50,903 nucleotides of DNA from Microbacterium paludicola (GTDB taxonomy: Bacteria; Actinomycetota; Actinomycetes; Actinomycetales; Microbacteriaceae). A program made the translations under genes and the position numbers. The stretch covers positions 1-50,903 of the forward strand of contig NZ_JADGLL010000021.1 of assembly GCF_015235415.1 (NCBI RefSeq), in the 5' to 3' direction. This document shows, one piece after another, positions 27,788-35,163 of the stretch. How positions within the stretch are numbered: position 1 is the stretch's first letter; each line of letters starts with the position of its first letter. The notes under the pieces were generated by a model that was not told the DNA's origin, searched no databases, and saw nothing but the letters and a program-made list of their open reading frames with translations.

Positions 27788-28123
27788 TCATTCCTCGGTC
27801 AGCAGGTCATCGAGGCGGGCGATGCGGCCTCGCCAGATCTGCTCGAACCGGTCCAGCAGCGCCTGCGCGCGCCGGATCCGCTCGGGGTCGCCGCGCACGA
27901 TGCGTTCGCGGCCCTGCGGGTGCTTCGTCACGAGCCCCGCTCCTTCCAACACCGCGACGTGCTTCTGCACGGCCGCGAAGGACATGTCGTAGGCCGCGGC
28001 GAGCTGCGACACGGTGGCCTCGCCCGCGAGGGTCCGGCGCAGGATGTCGCGGCGCGTCGCGTCGGCGAGGGCCCGGAAGATCCGGTCCACCTCGTCGTCG
28101 GTGAGTTCCGTTTGTACAACCAT
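27788..28123 (-). CDS. ArsR-family winged-helix regulator
   Basis: 111 residues. A winged HTH follows RIFRALADATRRDILRRTLAGEATVSQLAAAYDMSFAAVQKHVAVLEGAGLVTKHPQGRERIVRGD (described by segments RALADATRR, VSQLAAAYDM, AVQKHVAVLE), the standard ArsR/SmtB-like layout without obvious metal ligands. It is the repressor of the ArsR-AHSA1 operon. The ATG at 28123 has no ribosome site and lies inside a GTACAACC..GGTTGTAC palindrome, so a leaderless start is probable. A longer upstream start is less likely because of family length. Confidence 0.85.
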   Translation of the reverse strand: MVVQTELTDDEVDRIFRALADATRRDILRRTLAGEATVSQLAAAYDMSFAAVQKHVAVLEGAGLVTKHPQGRERIVRGDPERIRRAQALLDRFEQIWRGRIARLDDLLTEE

Positions 28124-28133
28124 TTGGTTGTAC
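28114..28133. promoter_or_regulatory. Inverted-repeat operator over the ArsR start codon
   Basis: GTACAACC (28114-28121) and GGTTGTAC (28126-28133) form a perfect 8-bp inverted repeat with a 4-nt spacer that covers the regulator's start codon. A site at this place, with no ribosome site, suits autorepression of a leaderless transcript. Confidence 0.75.
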
Positions 28134-28187
28134 GTTAGCGCATGCGACGCGGATGTCAACAGGGGGAGGAGAAGATCCTCGTCCGGA

Positions 28188-28538
28188 TCAGCGGGCGTCG
28201 GAGACGCGCACGACGGCATCCCAGCGACGGTGAGTGTTCTCCTGGCCGATGAGCCGCCAGACGGCGCGGGTCAGCTGGGGGTACTCCTGCGCGATCAGTC
28301 GCAGCAGGCGCTGATTGCGCGCGTGCGTGGGGCGCAGGCCGCCGTCGGCCTCGATGTGCTCGGCGCGGAGGGTGAAGACGACGAGCTCGTCGACCGTCGG
28401 CAGATCCTCCATGAACTCCCACGGGTCTTCGCCACCCCGCAGCCGCTCGTGCACGAGGGCCGCGAGCTCCTCGGCGGCCTCTGCGCGCAGCACCTCGACG
28501 CTCGCGCGCCGCCGGGGCAGGTCCATGGGGTCGTTCAC
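28188..28538 (-). CDS. Hypothetical protein
   Basis: 116 residues, soluble, rich in Arg, Glu and Leu, with no membrane segment. It contains helical-looking stretches (VEVLRAEAAEELAALVHERL and LRLIAQEYPQLTRAVWRLIG). I do not recognise the family. Start GTG at 28538 is used; the ATG at 28526 is as likely. Open frame length and the helical pattern make it a probable gene, with little to say about its role. It is read on the minus strand, ahead of ArsR, with a 64-bp gap. Confidence 0.6.
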   Translation of the reverse strand: MNDPMDLPRRRASVEVLRAEAAEELAALVHERLRGGEDPWEFMEDLPTVDELVVFTLRAEHIEADGGLRPTHARNQRLLRLIAQEYPQLTRAVWRLIGQENTHRRWDAVVRVSDAR

Positions 28539-28627
28539 CCATCAAGGCTACGCGCGCGAGCCTGGGCGGGATCCGGATGTGCAAACTCTGTCTGCCCGTG
28601 ACGTCGCCCTCACGAGGGCAGAGGAAG

Positions 28628-28656
28628 GGGCCGACGGACCTCGGATCCGCCGGCCC
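28628..28656 (-). terminator. Terminator of the SDR/Rho-N transcript
   Basis: An 11-bp stem with one G-T pair (GGGCCGGCGGA and TCCGTCGGCCC on the minus strand) and a 7-nt loop, 12 nt after the stop of the small Rho-N gene, followed by CCTTCCTCT. Confidence 0.7.
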
Positions 28657-28667
28657 AGGGGGAGCGC

Positions 28668-28925
28668 TCAGTGGTTGCGGAGCTTGTCGATCAGCTCGTC
28701 CTTCTTGAGGTTCGAGACGCCCTCGATGCCGAGGTCCTTCGCGCGGTCGCGCAGTTCGTCGACGGTGCGGTCCTCGTAGTTCTCCGCGGCGCCGCCACGC
28801 TCGCCGACCTCATCGCGCCCGTCGCGCGCCGCGGCGTTGGCGATCCGGGCGGCCTTCTCCTTCGAGTTGCCCTCGTCGCGGAGCTTCTCGTAGAGCTTCT
28901 CGTCCTTGATGCTGTTGTTGGGCAT
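28668..28925 (-). CDS. Small DUF7218 / Rho N-terminal-domain protein
   Basis: 85 residues. The N-terminal ~35 residues (NNSIKDEKLYEKLRDEGNSKEKAARIANAAA) match the short Lys/Asn-rich motif of DUF7218 proteins, and the C-terminal ~35 (RTVDELRDRAKDLGIEGVSNLKKDELIDKLR) are a Rho N-terminal/SAP-like helix-extended-helix. It contacts nucleic acid in other proteins. Very charged. Starts one base after the SDR stop, so they are translated together; stress-linked proteins of this type are common in actinobacteria. Confidence 0.8.
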   Translation of the reverse strand: MPNNSIKDEKLYEKLRDEGNSKEKAARIANAAARDGRDEVGERGGAAENYEDRTVDELRDRAKDLGIEGVSNLKKDELIDKLRNH

Positions 28926-28926
28926 G

Positions 28927-29817
28927 TCAGAACCCCTTTCCTCCTGTCACCGGAAGCACGGCGCCGGACGTGTACGACGCCTCGTCGCTTGCGAGGTAGA
29001 CGTAGGCCCCCGCGAGCTCGACCGGCTGGCCGGCCCGGCCGAGCGGGGTGTCGGCCCCGAACTCCTTGACCTTCTCGGCCGGGAACCCAGTGGCCGGGAT
29101 GAGCGGCGTCCAGATCGGGCCGGGGGCAACGGCGTTGACGCGGATGCCCTTCTCGCCCAGTTCCTCCGCGAGCGCCTGTGTGAAGGCGACGAGCGCCGCC
29201 TTCGTCATCGCGTAGTCGAGCAGGCCCGGTGCCGGGCTCGACGCCTGGATCGACGTGGTGACGATGATCGATGCCCCGGGAGACATATGCGGCACCGCCT
29301 CGCGCGCGAGCAGCATCGTCGACACCAGGTTCGTGTGGAACGTCCGCTCGATCTCGGAGGTCGTCAGGGTTTCGACGCCGTCGCGCTGGCGCTGGTATGC
29401 CGCGTTCGGAATAAGGATGTCGAGGCCACCAAGTTCGCTCCGGGCCGCGGCCACGACGTCCACGCACGCCTGCTCCTCGGTGAGGTCGGCGGGAAGGAGG
29501 ACGCACTTGCGCCCCGCCTCGCGGATGAAGCGCTCGGTTGTCTGCGCATCCTCTTCCTCCTCGGGGAGGTAGACGATGGCGACGTCGGCGCCTTCGCGCG
29601 CGTAGGCGATCGCGACGGCCCGGCCGATGCCGGAGTCTCCACCGGTGATGAGCGCCTTGCGTCCCTCGAGCCGGCCGCGGCCGACCCAGCTCGTCTCGCC
29701 GTGATCGGGGGTGGGCTCCATCGCCTCGGTCATGCCCGGCTGGCTCGGCTGCTCCTGCTCCGGGAAGCTGCCCGAGGGCTCACGCGGATCGGACTGGTTG
29801 AGAGTGTCGTCGGTCAC
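28927..29817 (-). CDS. SDR family oxidoreductase (YhdF/YdaD-like, stress type)
   Basis: 296 residues. After a ~45-residue polar N-arm the classical short-chain dehydrogenase begins: TGGDSGIG (cofactor loop), the NAAYQ segment near ~140, a serine region with VTTSIQA, and the catalytic YAMTK. The substrate is not readable; proteins of this long-arm type are general-stress dehydrogenases. GTG start with AAGGAGG upstream. It is the first gene of the SDR-DUF7218 pair. Confidence 0.87.
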   Translation of the reverse strand: MTDDTLNQSDPREPSGSFPEQEQPSQPGMTEAMEPTPDHGETSWVGRGRLEGRKALITGGDSGIGRAVAIAYAREGADVAIVYLPEEEEDAQTTERFIREAGRKCVLLPADLTEEQACVDVVAAARSELGGLDILIPNAAYQRQRDGVETLTTSEIERTFHTNLVSTMLLAREAVPHMSPGASIIVTTSIQASSPAPGLLDYAMTKAALVAFTQALAEELGEKGIRVNAVAPGPIWTPLIPATGFPAEKVKEFGADTPLGRAGQPVELAGAYVYLASDEASYTSGAVLPVTGGKGF

Positions 29818-30209
29818 GAGGCCTCCTTGGCGTGGGTGTCGGTATGACGATCACGCTAGAGACTCGAGCCGCGCCCTCCCACCCCCTTGACGGAACAGGA
29901 CGCCGCGCCTAGGTCCGCTGCTTCACGGGCGCTGACGTGTCACGCCACGGCTTCGACTCGTCGCTGCGCTCCTCGCTCACCCAGTTTCGACTGCGTTCGC
30001 TGTCGCTCACTCCGCTCAACGACCGGAGGGTTGTGCCCGCCCACCGGTCGTTGAGCGGAGCGCAGCGGAGTCGAAGCCGGCGGGTGCCCTCCCATGACAA
30101 CGGGACCTCACCCATCCCGGTCGTTGAGCGGAGCGAAGCGGAGTCGAAACGGGCTGAGCGAGCGCTAGCGAGTTGAAGCCGGCGGGTGCCCTCCAACGAC
30201 AAATGGACC
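29818..30209. repeat. Intergenic region with three palindromic repeat blocks
   Basis: No gene is supported in these 392 bp. Repeats of the GTCGTTGAGCGGAGCGAAGC family lie at 29949-30025 (reverse), 30043-30080 and 30118-30180. They sit downstream of parB and upstream of the SDR gene, so they may terminate the par transcript. Confidence 0.7.
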
Positions 30210-31193
30210 TCAGTTGCCGTAGCCCTCTTCGCCGAGTTCCGCGAGGATCCGGTTCAGGTCCTGGATCGTTGCGAAGTCGATCTTGATCTGGCCCTTGCGG
30301 GAGGTCAGGTCGATCTTCACCTTGGTGTTCAGGCGGTCGCCCAGACGATCGGCGACGTCGTTGAGGAACGCACGACGCGCTCCCGGCTGCGGCTTCGGCG
30401 CCCGGGGGCCCGCCTCGGCGGTGACGGTCTTGGCGGCGGCCTCGGCCGCACGCACCGACAGGTCCTCGTTCACGATCTTGTCCGACAGTCGCTGCATGGC
30501 GTCGGCGTCCTCGAGAGACAGGATGGCGCGTGCGTGCCCGGCGCTCAGCACGCCGGCGGCAACACGCTGCTGCACAGGAACGGGCAGGCGCAGCAGACGG
30601 ATGGTGTTGCTGATCTGGGGGCGCGAGCGGCCGATCCGCTTCGCGAGCTCGTCCTGGGTGATGCCGAAGTCCTCGAGCAGCTGCTGGTAGGCCGAGGCCT
30701 CTTCCAGCGGGTTCAGCTCGGAGCGGTGGAGGTTCTCGAGAAGCGCGTCGCGCAGCAGGTTCTCGTCCGACGTGTCGCGCACGACGGCGGGGATCGACGT
30801 GAGGCCGGCCTCCCGCGACGCGCGCGTGCGGCGCTCGCCCATGATGAGCTCGTACGTGCCGTCGCCCTTGTCGCGGACGACGACCGGCTGCAGCACACCG
30901 AACTCGCGCACGCTGTGCACGAGCTCGGCGAGATCCTCGGGGTCGAAATGCGTGCGCGGCTGGCGCGGGTTGGGGACGATGCTGTGCGGGTCGATCTGCA
31001 CGAGCCGCGCGCCGGGCACTGCGACCAGGTCGTCCTCCGCCTCGGCAGCGGCCGTCGCCTTCTCGGCGGCTTCGGCCGCCTTCTTCGTGGGGGCGCCGGG
31101 GAAGAAGACATCGACAGGCCGCGCCTCGCTCGACTCCGCCGTGGGGATCAGTGCGCCGATGCCCCGTCCAAGTCCCGTTCGCTTCGCCGCCAT
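30210..31193 (-). CDS. parB: Chromosome-partitioning protein ParB
   Basis: 327 residues. It binds parS, spreads along DNA as a CTP-dependent clamp and recruits SMC. The CTP-binding/ParB box GERRTRA is at about 119-125, preceded by PNPRQPR; the HTH domain contains ITQDELAKRIGRSRPQISNTIRLL; the C-terminal dimerisation domain ends in IQDLNRILAELGEEGYGN. The ATG overlaps the parA stop by one base. Seven parS sites lie just upstream in this window. Confidence 0.96.
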   Translation of the reverse strand: MAAKRTGLGRGIGALIPTAESSEARPVDVFFPGAPTKKAAEAAEKATAAAEAEDDLVAVPGARLVQIDPHSIVPNPRQPRTHFDPEDLAELVHSVREFGVLQPVVVRDKGDGTYELIMGERRTRASREAGLTSIPAVVRDTSDENLLRDALLENLHRSELNPLEEASAYQQLLEDFGITQDELAKRIGRSRPQISNTIRLLRLPVPVQQRVAAGVLSAGHARAILSLEDADAMQRLSDKIVNEDLSVRAAEAAAKTVTAEAGPRAPKPQPGARRAFLNDVADRLGDRLNTKVKIDLTSRKGQIKIDFATIQDLNRILAELGEEGYGN

Positions 31194-32146
31194 CAGGCTT
31201 CCTCTCCCGTATCGCCGGCTGCTGCGCCGGCGTCATTCTGACTGCGTCGGACGATCTCGACCGCGGCCTCGCGATACGCGATCGCCCCCGCCGAGTTCCC
31301 GTCGTACGCAATGACCGTCTGACCGAAGCTCGGAGCTTCGGAAATCCTGACTGACCTGGGAATCATGGTCTGCAGCACCTCATCCGCGAAGTGGCTGCGC
31401 ACCTCATCCGCAACCTGCTGCGCGAGCTTCGTGCGACCGTCGTACATCGTGAGCAGGATGGTCGACAGGTGCAGCTTCGGATTGAGGTGCTTCTGGATCA
31501 TCTTCACGTTCCCGAGCAGCTGGCTCAGCCCCTCGAGCGCGTAGTACTCGCACTGGATGGGGAGGAAGACCTCCTCCGCAGCCGTGAAGGCGTTGATCGT
31601 GAGCAGCCCGAGGGAGGGAGGGCAGTCGATCAGGATGAAGTCGAGCGGTGTCTCCTGCTCACGCACGTACTCGTCGATCGCGGTCTTGAGTCGCTGCTCG
31701 CGAGCGACCTGCGTGACGAGTTCGATCTCCGCACCGGCGAGGTGGATGTTGCTCGGCGCGCAGAACAGGCGATCCGACTCCGGGCTCGTCTGCACGACGT
31801 CCGAGATCGGAAAGCCATCGATCAGGACGTCGTAGATACTCGGGGTGTCGGCACTGTGCGGGATGCCGAGCGCCGTTGAGGCGTTGCCCTGCGGGTCGAG
31901 GTCGATCACGAGCACGCGGCCGCCGAGCGAAGCGAGCGCCGCGGCGATATTGACCGTCGTGGTCGTCTTGCCGACGCCGCCCTTCTGGTTCGAGATGGTC
32001 ATGACCCGCGTATGACCGGGGAACTCGACCTCCACCGCCGCCAACGCGCGCCGCCGGGCCGAGAGATCGGCCAGCTCGCGAGCGAGAGGCGTGTCGTCTG
32101 GGAGTGCGAACGACGCCGCCTTCTCGGACTGTTTCACGTGAAACAC
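31193..32146 (-). CDS. parA: Chromosome-partitioning ATPase ParA
   Basis: 317-residue Walker-type ATPase that moves ParB-parS complexes. The deviant Walker A KGGVGKTT is at about 55-62, followed by VIDLDPQGNAS and ILIDCPPSLG. The GTG start at 32146 is immediately followed by a parS sequence, so the first codons read as FHVKQ; GAAGGGAAGA lies upstream and supports it. The first ~45 residues form an N-terminal extension common in actinobacterial ParA. Co-transcribed with parB. Confidence 0.95.
   Translation of the reverse strand: MFHVKQSEKAASFALPDDTPLARELADLSARRRALAAVEVEFPGHTRVMTISNQKGGVGKTTTTVNIAAALASLGGRVLVIDLDPQGNASTALGIPHSADTPSIYDVLIDGFPISDVVQTSPESDRLFCAPSNIHLAGAEIELVTQVAREQRLKTAIDEYVREQETPLDFILIDCPPSLGLLTINAFTAAEEVFLPIQCEYYALEGLSQLLGNVKMIQKHLNPKLHLSTILLTMYDGRTKLAQQVADEVRSHFADEVLQTMIPRSVRISEAPSFGQTVIAYDGNSAGAIAYREAAVEIVRRSQNDAGAAAGDTGEEA
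32130..32145. promoter_or_regulatory. parS site 1
   Basis: TGTTTCACGTGAAACA, a perfect match to the ParB-binding consensus. It overlaps the first five codons of parA. Confidence 0.95.
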
Positions 32147-32226
32147 TCTTCCCTTCGGAGCAACTGGCCTCCCCCACTCTAACCGCCACCACGGACACAG
32201 CCCGCGTGTCGGCTGAGCGGCCTCGC

Positions 32227-32242
32227 CGTTTCACGTGAAACA
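32227..32242. promoter_or_regulatory. parS site 2
   Basis: CGTTTCACGTGAAACA, one base from consensus. It abuts the restored stop codon of the lipid-kinase gene (32243-32245). Confidence 0.9.
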
Positions 32243-33254
32243 TCACCCGAGCAGTCGAAGTGCCCCTCGGTGGACCTGTACGCGGATGGGCAGCGCTCCG
32301 ATGCGCTCGCCGTCGCCGTACACGATGGGGGAGCTCGCCGGTCCGTCGAGCGAATCGATTGTCACCGCACGGGCTGAGATCGCACGCAGGTGAGGCGAGC
32401 GCAGGTGTGCGCCGGGCGATCATGAGCGGGAACAGCCGGGCAGCCGTGAGCCGTCCCACATCCCGGGCAAGCACAAGCTCGAGCGAGCCGTCGTCAATGC
32501 GTGCGTTCGGCGCGACGCGGATGCCGCCGCCGAAGGTGGATCCGTTCGCCGCAGTGACGAGGGCACCGCGCTGCTCCCAGGTGAGCGTGTGCTCCCCACG
32601 CTCGTCGCGGGCCCCGACCAGCAGGCCCGCGAATGTCTCGAGCTCCGCTCGCTGTGGGGGAGTGGGCGCAACGCCTTCGATCGTCAGCCGGTAGCCCCAG
32701 GAGCGATAGCCGAGAATCTCGCGGATCGCCGCGATCACGTACCGTGAGGAGCCGCGCGGGAACCGCATCCGGTTGGCGCGCGCGTTCACCGCGGCATCGA
32801 TTCCGGCCGATACCGCGCCTGCGACCCAGCACCCTCCGTCAACGACCCCCATACCCTCGACACGCAGCAGATCCACGGCGCGTGGGGTGGTGCCGGCGGT
32901 GATGCCCGCGACGAGCTTCTCGATCGCCCGGGCGGTATCTATGTCGAGGCGAGCCGCGGCCGCGAAGTCGTTCCCGGTGCCGACGGGGATGATGCCGAGA
33001 GGAATCAGCGTGCCGGCGACGGCCTGGATACCGAGGTGCACCATCCCGTCACCACCAACGACGACGAGGTAGTCGAGTTCGGACAGCTGGTCCCGCACGT
33101 TGTCGAGGGCGACATCGGCACTCAGGGCCGACAGCCCGATGACGTCGCACTCGGCGTCGACCAGGCGTCGCGCCAGTTGCGCGCCGACATCCTTGGCGGT
33201 TCCACCCCCAGCTGTTGGGTTCACCACGAGCCCAACTCGCCGCGTCTCTTGCAC
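32243..33254 (-). pseudogene. Diacylglycerol kinase-family lipid kinase, frameshifted near its 3' end
   Basis: DAGK-family protein transferring phosphate from ATP to a lipid alcohol. The N-terminal ~280 residues are intact: NPTAGGG, VVVGGDGMVHL and PVGTGNDFA are the family motifs. The normal frame then breaks near 32405-32420. The frame one base on continues with a clear family C-terminus (LRSPHLRAISARAVTIDS, PASSPIVYGDGERIGALPIR) and stops at 32243-32245. So one base is extra, or two are missing. Either the gene is a recent pseudogene or the sequence has an error. GTG start. It lies between rsmG and parA, with parS sites on both sides. Confidence 0.85.
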
Positions 33255-33272
33255 CCACCCACGCTACCGCCC

Positions 33273-33288
33273 CGTTTCACGTGAAACA
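33273..33288. promoter_or_regulatory. parS site 3
   Basis: CGTTTCACGTGAAACA, 19 bp upstream of the lipid-kinase start. First member of the intergenic parS array. Confidence 0.92.
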
Positions 33289-33482
33289 TCACATCCCCCA
33301 CCCGGTCGTTGAGCGGAGCGAAGCGGAGTCGAAACGGGCTGAGCGAGCCAAGCGAGTCGAAGCCTTACCGCCTGCCCGCCGCAGGGCTTCGACTCGTCGC
33401 TGCGCTCCTCGCTCACCCCGTTTCGCCTGCGCTCGCTAGCGCTCACTCCGCTCAACGACCGCGACCCGCACAACTCGCACGT

Positions 33483-33498
33483 CGTTTCACGTGAAACA
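33483..33498. promoter_or_regulatory. parS site 4
   Basis: CGTTTCACGTGAAACA, 210 bp from site 3, closing the first palindrome unit. Confidence 0.92.
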
Positions 33499-33677
33499 TC
33501 GCACTGGACGTTGAGCGGAGCGAAGCGGAGTCGAAACGGGCTGAGCGAGCGAAGCGAGTCGAAGCCGCTACCGCCTGCCGCCGGCAAGGCTTCGACTCGT
33601 CGCTGCGCTCCTCGCTCACCCCGTTTCGACTGCGTTCGCTGGCGCTCACTCCGCTCAACGACGGGAGCTATGTCCGC

Positions 33678-33693
33678 CGTTTCACGTGAAACA
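33678..33693. promoter_or_regulatory. parS site 5
   Basis: CGTTTCACGTGAAACA, 195 bp from site 4, closing the second palindrome unit. Confidence 0.92.
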
Positions 33694-33878
33694 TCCCACT
33701 GGTCGTTGAGCGGAGCGAAGCGGAGTCGAAACGGGCTGAGCGAGCGAAGCGAGTCGAAGCCGCTACCGTCCCCGTCCGCAAGGCTTCGACTCGTCGCTAC
33801 GCTCCTCGCTCACCCCGTTTCGACTGCGTTCGCTGGCGCTCACTCCACTCAACGACCAGAAGCCGCGAGACCGCACGC

Positions 33879-33894
33879 CGTTTCACGTGAAACA
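33879..33894. promoter_or_regulatory. parS site 6
   Basis: CGTTTCACGTGAAACA, 201 bp from site 5, closing the third palindrome unit. Confidence 0.92.
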
Positions 33895-33953
33895 TCGGCC
33901 GGTCGTTGCGCGGAACCAAACCGAGTCGACGTCGATGGCCCGCCTACAGTCAC

Positions 33954-33969
33954 CGTTTCACGTGAAACC
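33954..33969. promoter_or_regulatory. parS site 7
   Basis: CGTTTCACGTGAAACC, two bases from consensus at the edges; core intact. It ends 12 bp before the rsmG stop codon. Confidence 0.85.
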
Positions 33970-33981
33970 CACCACGGGACT

Positions 33982-34617
33982 TCAGCCGCGGACGACCGCC
34001 CGGACCACGCGGGTCTCCTCGGCGAGAACGCCCTCGCCGAGCACCTCGACGCGGACGTCGCTGAGCTTGTACTTGCGGATCGCCTTCTGCGCCGCCTCGA
34101 TCTCCGTCGGAGCGCCCGTGCCCTTCAACAGGATCAGCTCGCCGCCGTCACGCGCGAGAGGAGCGACCCACGGGATCAACGTCCGCAGCGCACTGACCGC
34201 TCGGGCGGTCACGGCATCCAGGGTTCCTTCGTAGCGGCCGGCCTCCTCGGCGCGCGCCCGCTCGACGACGACGTTGTCCAGACCCAGCGCCGCCACCTGC
34301 TCCTCGAGCCAGGCGACGCGACGCTCCATCGGCTCGATCAGCACGAACCGCACATCCGGACGCGCGATGGCGAGGACGATCCCCGGCAGTCCTGCACCAG
34401 AACCCACGTCTCCGACCACGCCACCCGCGGGGAACAAGGGAGCGGCGATCGCGCTGTTCAGGATGTGACGGGTCCACAGGCGCGGAACCTCGAGCGGGCC
34501 GATCAGCCCGCGCTCCTCGCCGTGCTCCGCCAGTGCTGCGGTGAAGGCGCGGGCGAGCTCGATCCGGTCGCCGAACAGCGCGACGGCAGCCGCCGGCTCC
34601 GGCTCGAGGCCCTCCAC
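33982..34617 (-). CDS. rsmG: 16S rRNA m7G527 methyltransferase RsmG (GidB)
   Basis: 211 residues. A Rossmann SAM methyltransferase that modifies G527 of 16S rRNA. The SAM motif is VGDVGSGAGLPGIVLAI at about 67-83, with LWTRHILNSA just before and LDAVTARAVSAL after, both GidB signatures. GTG start two bases after the jag stop. Loss of this enzyme is a known route to low-level streptomycin resistance; no lesion is visible here. Confidence 0.93.
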   Translation of the reverse strand: MEGLEPEPAAAVALFGDRIELARAFTAALAEHGEERGLIGPLEVPRLWTRHILNSAIAAPLFPAGGVVGDVGSGAGLPGIVLAIARPDVRFVLIEPMERRVAWLEEQVAALGLDNVVVERARAEEAGRYEGTLDAVTARAVSALRTLIPWVAPLARDGGELILLKGTGAPTEIEAAQKAIRKYKLSDVRVEVLGEGVLAEETRVVRAVVRG

Positions 34618-34619
34618 GA

Positions 34620-35111
34620 TCAGCCCCGCCGGATGACGGTGTGACGGTCGGCGCCGTCGCCGTACGACTCCGACACGAGGCCGCGGTCGGCCACGATGTC
34701 GTGGACGAGCTTGCGCTCGTAGCTCGACATCGCGGGAAGCGACGCCTGCGAGGCGCCCTCGTCGAGGCGGGCCACGGCGGCATCCACCAGCTTCTCCAGC
34801 TGGCGCTGACGAGCGTCTCGCGATCCGCCGACGTCCAGGATCAGACGCGAGAAGCGCCCGGTCTTCGCCTGCACCGACAGCCGCGTCAGCTCCTGCAGCG
34901 CCTGCACGGTGTCGGGGTGGGCGAGCACGGAGAGCGAGTCGTCATCCGACTCCACCGAAACGTACGCGCGACCCTGCTTCACGTCGAGCGTGAGGTCGCC
35001 CTCGATGTCGGCGATGTCGAGCAGGCCCTCGACGTAGTCGGCGGCGATGTCGCCCTCGGCCTCGAGCTCGGCCTGAGTGGGGGCGTCGCCCGTGACGGGA
35101 GTGGTGCTCAT
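34620..35111 (-). CDS. jag: Jag/KhpB-like RNA-binding protein (KH + R3H)
   Basis: 163 residues. A short acidic N-arm is followed by a KH domain (about 28-95, ending SRLILDVGGSRDAR) and a C-terminal R3H domain (MSSYERKLVHDIVAD, then SYGDGADRHTVIRR). Encoded between yidC and rsmG, its conserved place. It binds RNA and is linked to cell-division control and to SpoIIIJ/YidC in other bacteria. ATG start 52 bases after the yidC stop. Confidence 0.92.
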   Translation of the reverse strand: MSTTPVTGDAPTQAELEAEGDIAADYVEGLLDIADIEGDLTLDVKQGRAYVSVESDDDSLSVLAHPDTVQALQELTRLSVQAKTGRFSRLILDVGGSRDARQRQLEKLVDAAVARLDEGASQASLPAMSSYERKLVHDIVADRGLVSESYGDGADRHTVIRRG

Positions 35112-35163
35112 GTGCAGATCCTCGCGAGTGTCAGAGAACGGGATAATGCCTGATCAGAGGGTA

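Larger units (their letters stand above)
33289..33894. repeat. Tandem ~200-bp units of long palindrome plus parS
   Basis: Three consecutive units (33289-33498, 33499-33693, 33694-33894). Each has a left arm of GTTGAGCGGAGCGAAGCGGA-type sequence and GCTGAGCGAGCGAAGCGAGT, a short loop, the reverse complement of both, and then a parS site. Each palindrome spans about 150 bp. No gene is present. The units belong to the same repeat family as other intergenic sites in the window, but only here are they coupled to parS. Confidence 0.85.

Noticed and set aside
31659..33254. 531-residue open frame joining the lipid kinase to antisense parA sequence
   Set aside because: The part after the frameshift has no family resemblance and runs over parA in a different frame; the real kinase C-terminus is in the next frame.
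33289..33894. Possible CRISPR-like array
   Set aside because: Repeat units are ~200 bp palindromes with parS, not 25-40 bp repeats with unique spacers, and no cas genes are present.
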